Source: Podaxis mareebaensis (Eukaryota; Basidiomycota; Agaricomycetes; Agaricales; Agaricaceae). Taken from it: a DNA stretch of 64,000 nt. Where the stretch lies: positions 116,118-180,117 of the forward strand of contig JAEUWP010000257.1 in NCBI GenBank assembly GCA_018524725.1. The letters run 5' to 3'. Positions within the stretch are counted from its first letter, which is position 1. Each line of letters starts with the position of its first letter. Made by a program: the position numbers and the translations under genes. The notes below the pieces were generated by a model. It ran no database searches. It saw only the letters and a program-made list of their open reading frames with translations, and was not told the DNA's origin. Below, piece after piece: positions 60,601 to 64,000 of this stretch.

Positions 60601-61240
60601 CTTGGTGAAATTTTCCTCAGAGAAGTCTTCTTCAAGCTCATTCACATATATTTCAGAAAGAGTGTCATCGATGATTGAAATGAGTGTGGTGTTTTCTGTT
60701 AAACATCTCCATGAAAGGGTTCATTTTGACCAATTGATGTCAGGGTTATATTTGGCAAGCCAAGGAATTCCTAGGATTATTCTAGGTTGTCCTAGATTAA
60801 TCACCTGCAAATCCATCTTCATTTGTTTCCCGTAGATGGTGAAGTCGAGGGTAACAGAATGAGTGATTTGCTTATCTTTGTTTAGGGTTCCATTGGCATT
60901 CCTGACTTTGATTGGTTTCTTCAATGGTGACGTTTTCAGATTCCATTTCTCAACCAACCAGTGGTCAATAAAGTCTCATCCTGCTCTGGAGTCTATCAGT
61001 GCAAGGTCTTCCATGGATTTTTCAGAGAGATGCACAGCAATGGGGCAATAAAAGGTGTTGGATTGATGAGTCTTTAAACACAGTTCTGAAATGGGTATTT
61101 CATTCTGTGAAAAAGAAAGGGACATAATTTCATCCTTTGGATGGGGGTAAGAATCGGAAACCAGTCCGTTAGAAAATAAAAGGGGAGGAAAAGAATCGTT
61201 CTTTGGTGCATCTTTCTTTCCTTTAGATGATCTAGACGTG
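57646..61240 (-). pseudogene. pol: pol of element 2: protease, RT, RNase H, integrase, chromodomain (decayed)
   Basis: Domains in order: protease with DSRA instead of DSGA (60,985); RT with DYRYLN and an intact YMDD (59,939-59,956); RNase H beginning QTDASAYASGAVL; HHCC zinc finger HVHDAPAAGHP...CPTCQQ (about 58,770-58,880); integrase core with MDLITNLP and ISDRDPRF; then GSTKQFN with Lys where the catalytic Glu belongs (58,375-58,377); chromodomain EVEAIVAHH...FLVHWKGYPDSE-TW (about 57,700-57,800). In-frame stops include TGA at 60,976, about 60,730, 59,872, 59,398, 59,236, about 58,140 and 57,709, plus one TAA near 58,945. The pol frame is -1 relative to gag and overlaps its end. Confidence 0.85.
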
Positions 61241-61244
61241 GAGG

Positions 61245-63449
61245 CTAGTTGTCTGAGGCAAAATCCTGGATCTCCTTTGCTTGAGCACTGGTGGAATTGG
61301 AGAATTCAGTGAAGATCTCGGCGACTTCTTCATCATCTGCTTCCTGAATTATCTCGTTAATCTGGGCGAACATGATTTTTTGCTTTTGCTGCTTCTCTTT
61401 GTCACGGGGTAATTTAGGGGGTACAGGTGGCTTATGCTTGGAAACCTTTGCTTGGGCATTTCGTGGTAAATTCCATGTCAAATGTGGTGGGTTCGGCTTC
61501 TTGGGGCATTCTCGAGTGAAATGTCCTGTTTGACCACAGTTGAAACATTTCCCTTGCTTGAGGTCATTGCACATTTTCAGGGTGAGGATGTTCTGAAGGA
61601 ACGTCTCCAGAAGGTCTTGATTTTCTTCGACCTTGTTAACTTCTGCATTGGAATCCTCTTCCAGAGGGTAGTCTTCTTCAAGTGTGATTTCAGAGAGTGC
61701 CAGTGCCAGGTTATCCACATCCATGGCATATGGATCTTTATACACCTGGCTTCGTGACCAATTTGTATTGTAGGATGCCTTCTTCTTCAGTTGGGGTATA
61801 GTTCTATTGGTTCATTCTCGGGTATGGCTAGCTCGATAGTTGTTCTCCATGCAGTGTTGTTCTTCTGCTGCTCTTGCTGCTTCAAACCAGATGTCAATGT
61901 CTGGTCCAGGTCTGAGGGCAATGGTTTTGAGACCAATTTCGAAATCCAGTCCTTCTCTGAACCTGTAGATGAGTTCTTGTGGGTTGACCATCCCTGCTTG
62001 AGTTGCAAGGACTTTGAACTCAGAGATGTACTGGTCCACTGGTCTTCACTTCTGCTTGAGAGCGTGGAGTCATCGGAGAGCATCTTCGGTGTAGTTGTAA
62101 GGGAGGAAGACTCTGTCGAGCTCGTCTTGAAATGCATTGAATGTCCCGAGGTGCAATACTCCATTGAAGTTGTGTTGGCAGAGGTATTCTGTCTTCCATG
62201 GTTCCGCTGCTCCTCCAATGTAGTAGAGCATGAATATGATGGCATCATGGTTGGTAGGGAATTTATGCTGGTTGGCAATGATGTACAGGGCACATTGCTG
62301 CTTCCATGCCAGGTACTTCTGTGGGTCTCTGTTGTACAGAGGCAGTGCTTCGTACTTTGGTGTGGAAGGGGCAGCAAGCATTTGTGCTTGTTGGGGAAAA
62401 CTGAAACCTGGGGGAGGTGCTCCAGGTTGTCCTGGTGTGGGAGGTCCTGGAGGTGGTGCTCCTGGTGGCAGTGGAGGCGGTGCTCCTGGTGGTCCTGGTG
62501 GCAGGTTTGGACCTGGTTGTCCTGGTCCTGAAGGTGGTCATCCAGGTGGAGGTGGTCCAGGAGGTGGGTGAGGGCTTCCTGCTTGCAGCGGGTTTGTTGG
62601 CTGAGTTGCTCCAATCGGAGGCGGGTTTCCCTGACTTCCTTGTACAACTCCAGTTGTTTGATGTCTGGGAATCGTGGGGTTGGTGAAGAGGGGTTGTTGG
62701 AAGAATCTTTGATTTGGGGGCATGATATTACTTCCAAATGCAAAGGTGGCAGCTTGGTTAATTGGTGCCATGGAGTCTGTTCTAGGAACTGGTTGTTGCG
62801 ATTGCAGGGGTGGTTGAATTGACTGTTGGGGAGTGGGAGTAGAGTGTTGTGATGGTTGTTGCTGGTATGGGGGCAGAATTGATGCTGCACTTGGAGATCG
62901 AGCAAGTTGCTGTGGTGATTGTACAACAGCGGGAGGGATAATGACAGTGGTTGACATTTGTTGTCTTCATTCTCTAGCTGCTTCTCTTCTTCCTCTAATA
63001 TTGGCGGTAAGTTGTGGTTCCCAAGGGGTGACTTTGTCGAGGTTGAGAGATCTGACTCTTCTTGGAGGTCTTGTTCTGGCTGGAGAGATGATAGGCGAGA
63101 CTGGGGATGCTGAATGTTGAGCTGTTTCATTGCTGCTGTCGGAGTCCTGGGTTCTAACTCATTCCAATAAGGCAGCTGCTTCGAGGTTCCTCTCGATGAG
63201 GGCTTGAATCAATTCTTGAATCTGATCAGGTGCGAGATTGAGATGCTGAAGACTCGGGGGAATTAAGGAGAATATAGAAGTATTGTCCTGTGAGGAACTC
63301 CAGGAAGATGACAAGGTAGAATAAATAGAAAAACAGTCATATGGCTGGGGGTTGTCGATTTCAGATGATCAAGAACTGAGTTCGATTTCTGTTGATCGAG
63401 AATGGGGTTCAATTTCTGTCGATTGAGAATGCTTCACCTTGACAGACAT
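61245..63449 (-). pseudogene. gag: gag of element 2 (decayed)
   Basis: The best start is the ATG at 63,447-63,449 (MSVKVKHSQSTEIE). The frame then runs through a helical segment (APDQIQELIQALIERNLEAA), a long Pro/Gln/Gly-rich part (about 62,400-62,950), a capsid-like core (YLAWKQQCALYIIANQHKFP) and a CCHC knuckle (CFNCGQTGHFTREC, about 61,515-61,556), ending at TAG 61,245. It is broken by about seven TGA codons and no other stop type. Arg fits at several of them. Confidence 0.75.
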
Positions 63450-63592
63450 CAATGCGGTTTACAGTCAGAGGGTTTCCTTTCGACAGACCACCAGATGTTG
63501 AGTGGGCGTATTACAGACTTCTTTGTCAGACCACCAAACAACGAGTGGGCGAATTATAGTCGAGAAGGGGGGGGGGGTTTGGTGTCATTTAG

Positions 63593-63709
63593 GCACAGCG
63601 TGAAGCAATGAGAACCAACGACATCCCGATGGCACAGTGCAAAGCAATGAGAACCTCGGGGTGACTATATGCACAGCGCGAAGCAATGAGAGCGATAGTC
63701 AGGGTGAAG
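63593..63709. repeat. Three 39-bp tandem units in the leader of element 2
   Basis: Units begin GCACAGYGYRAAGCAATGAG at 63,593, 63,632 and 63,671. Two further imperfect direct repeats (CAGACCACCA...GAGTGGGCG) at about 63,484 and 63,522, and an 11-base G run (63,567-63,577), lie beside them. They sit in the untranslated leader between PBS and gag. Confidence 0.7.
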
Positions 63710-63737
63710 GTTACAATGTGGGATCAGCACATGAGGG

Positions 63738-63751
63738 AAGTCTAATCTTGA
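63738..63751 (-). promoter_or_regulatory. Primer binding site of element 2, self-priming type
   Basis: On the minus strand, TCAAGATTAGACTT follows the LTR end directly. AAGATTAGACTT is the exact reverse complement of the inferred RNA 5' end seen in the other LTR (55,654-55,643). Confidence 0.72.
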
Positions 63752-64000
63752 TGTTACAAGGTTCTTCTTTGGCTAAGCGATGCCTAAGTCAGAGCCTATC
63801 CTTGTAAGTGAGACGAGCAGAGGTCCTTGTCCTATACAGGTCAGAAGGAGCTGCTCTGTTTAACCTCAGGTGGCTGTTCACATTGTCTTTGGGCAGCGAA
63901 CTTGTATAGATCGCACGCTCCATGGGACACGATGTTAGAGAGAAGCCTTAGAGGGAAAAGCTGCACACAAGGGCAAAGAGATGTAGACTTTAAGCGGTCT
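63752..64000 (-). repeat. 5' LTR of element 2 (cut by window end)
   Basis: This is a direct repeat of 55,346-55,595 with about ten single-base differences, most of them C/T or G/A. The difference level points to an old rather than fresh insertion. Confidence 0.85.

Larger units (their letters stand above)
55346..64000 (-). mobile_element. Ty3/gypsy chromovirus element 2 (nearly complete, youngest insertion)
   Basis: It is bounded by direct repeats starting TGTTACAAGG at 55,346 and 63,752. The second LTR is cut by the window end. The coding order on the minus strand is gag, protease, RT, RNase H, integrase, chromodomain, accessory ORF. It lies within the integrase of element 3. Its frames carry many TGA stops, so this copy is defective. 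Confidence 0.88.

Noticed and set aside
48264..63449. TGA read as an amino acid (code change) in the retroelement region
   Set aside because: Neighbouring intact genes (ABC, B1, B2) end in TGA, and the TGA positions fit CpG decay of Arg codons. Catalytic residues are lost in the same copies.

Overview
The window looks like a gene-poor, repeat-rich stretch of an Agaricomycete (mushroom-type basidiomycete) nuclear genome. The evidence is very short introns (about 45-65 nt) in every real gene, a GCN4-type bZIP factor of basidiomycete layout, and chromodomain-bearing Ty3/gypsy retrotransposons.

Layout. Bases 1-6.2 kb hold two ordinary single-copy genes: an 11-exon ABC-type ATPase/transporter (447-3146, +) and an intronless GCN4/CPC1-like bZIP activator (4250-5941, -) with GCN4-type sites in its own upstream region. 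From about 8 to 47.4 kb the DNA is an array of diverged duplicated blocks. Two unrecognised protein families recur. Family A is helical with a proline/serine-rich linker and a basic-aromatic C-terminus, with copies A1-A4. Family B is helical with a short central hydrophobic segment, with copies B1-B3. Every B gene sits 0.4-1.1 kb from an A gene: A3/B2 and A4/B3 are head-to-head, while the first locus is A1(-) A2(+) B1(+). I could join all seven into complete open frames with matching exon numbers and intron phases. They look like a co-duplicated two-gene module and are the most interesting content here. Each B gene is followed by a copy of a noncoding-looking repeat (R2, five copies). Two more repeat families (R1, R3), with eroded but alignable reading frames, lie between the modules.

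From 47,393 to the end the window is a three-level nest of Ty3/gypsy chromoviruses. Element 1 (+) landed in the last R2 copy. Element 3 (-) landed inside the reverse transcriptase of element 1. Element 2 (-) landed inside the integrase of element 3. The window ends inside the second LTR of element 2, so the distal halves of elements 1 and 3 must lie to the right. Elements 1 and 2 show a Tf1/sushi-like self-priming arrangement: a TATA box, then 33 nt later a 12-13 nt stretch complementary to the first bases after the LTR. Their coding frames are broken almost only by TGA where Arg (CGA) is expected, and catalytic residues are lost by CpG-to-CpA changes. This points to CpG methylation-linked mutation as the silencing and decay process.

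How the genes relate. The ABC and bZIP genes are independent of the arrays. The A and B genes probably act together, but their biochemical role cannot be named from sequence. The retroelements are defective in at least the copies visible here.
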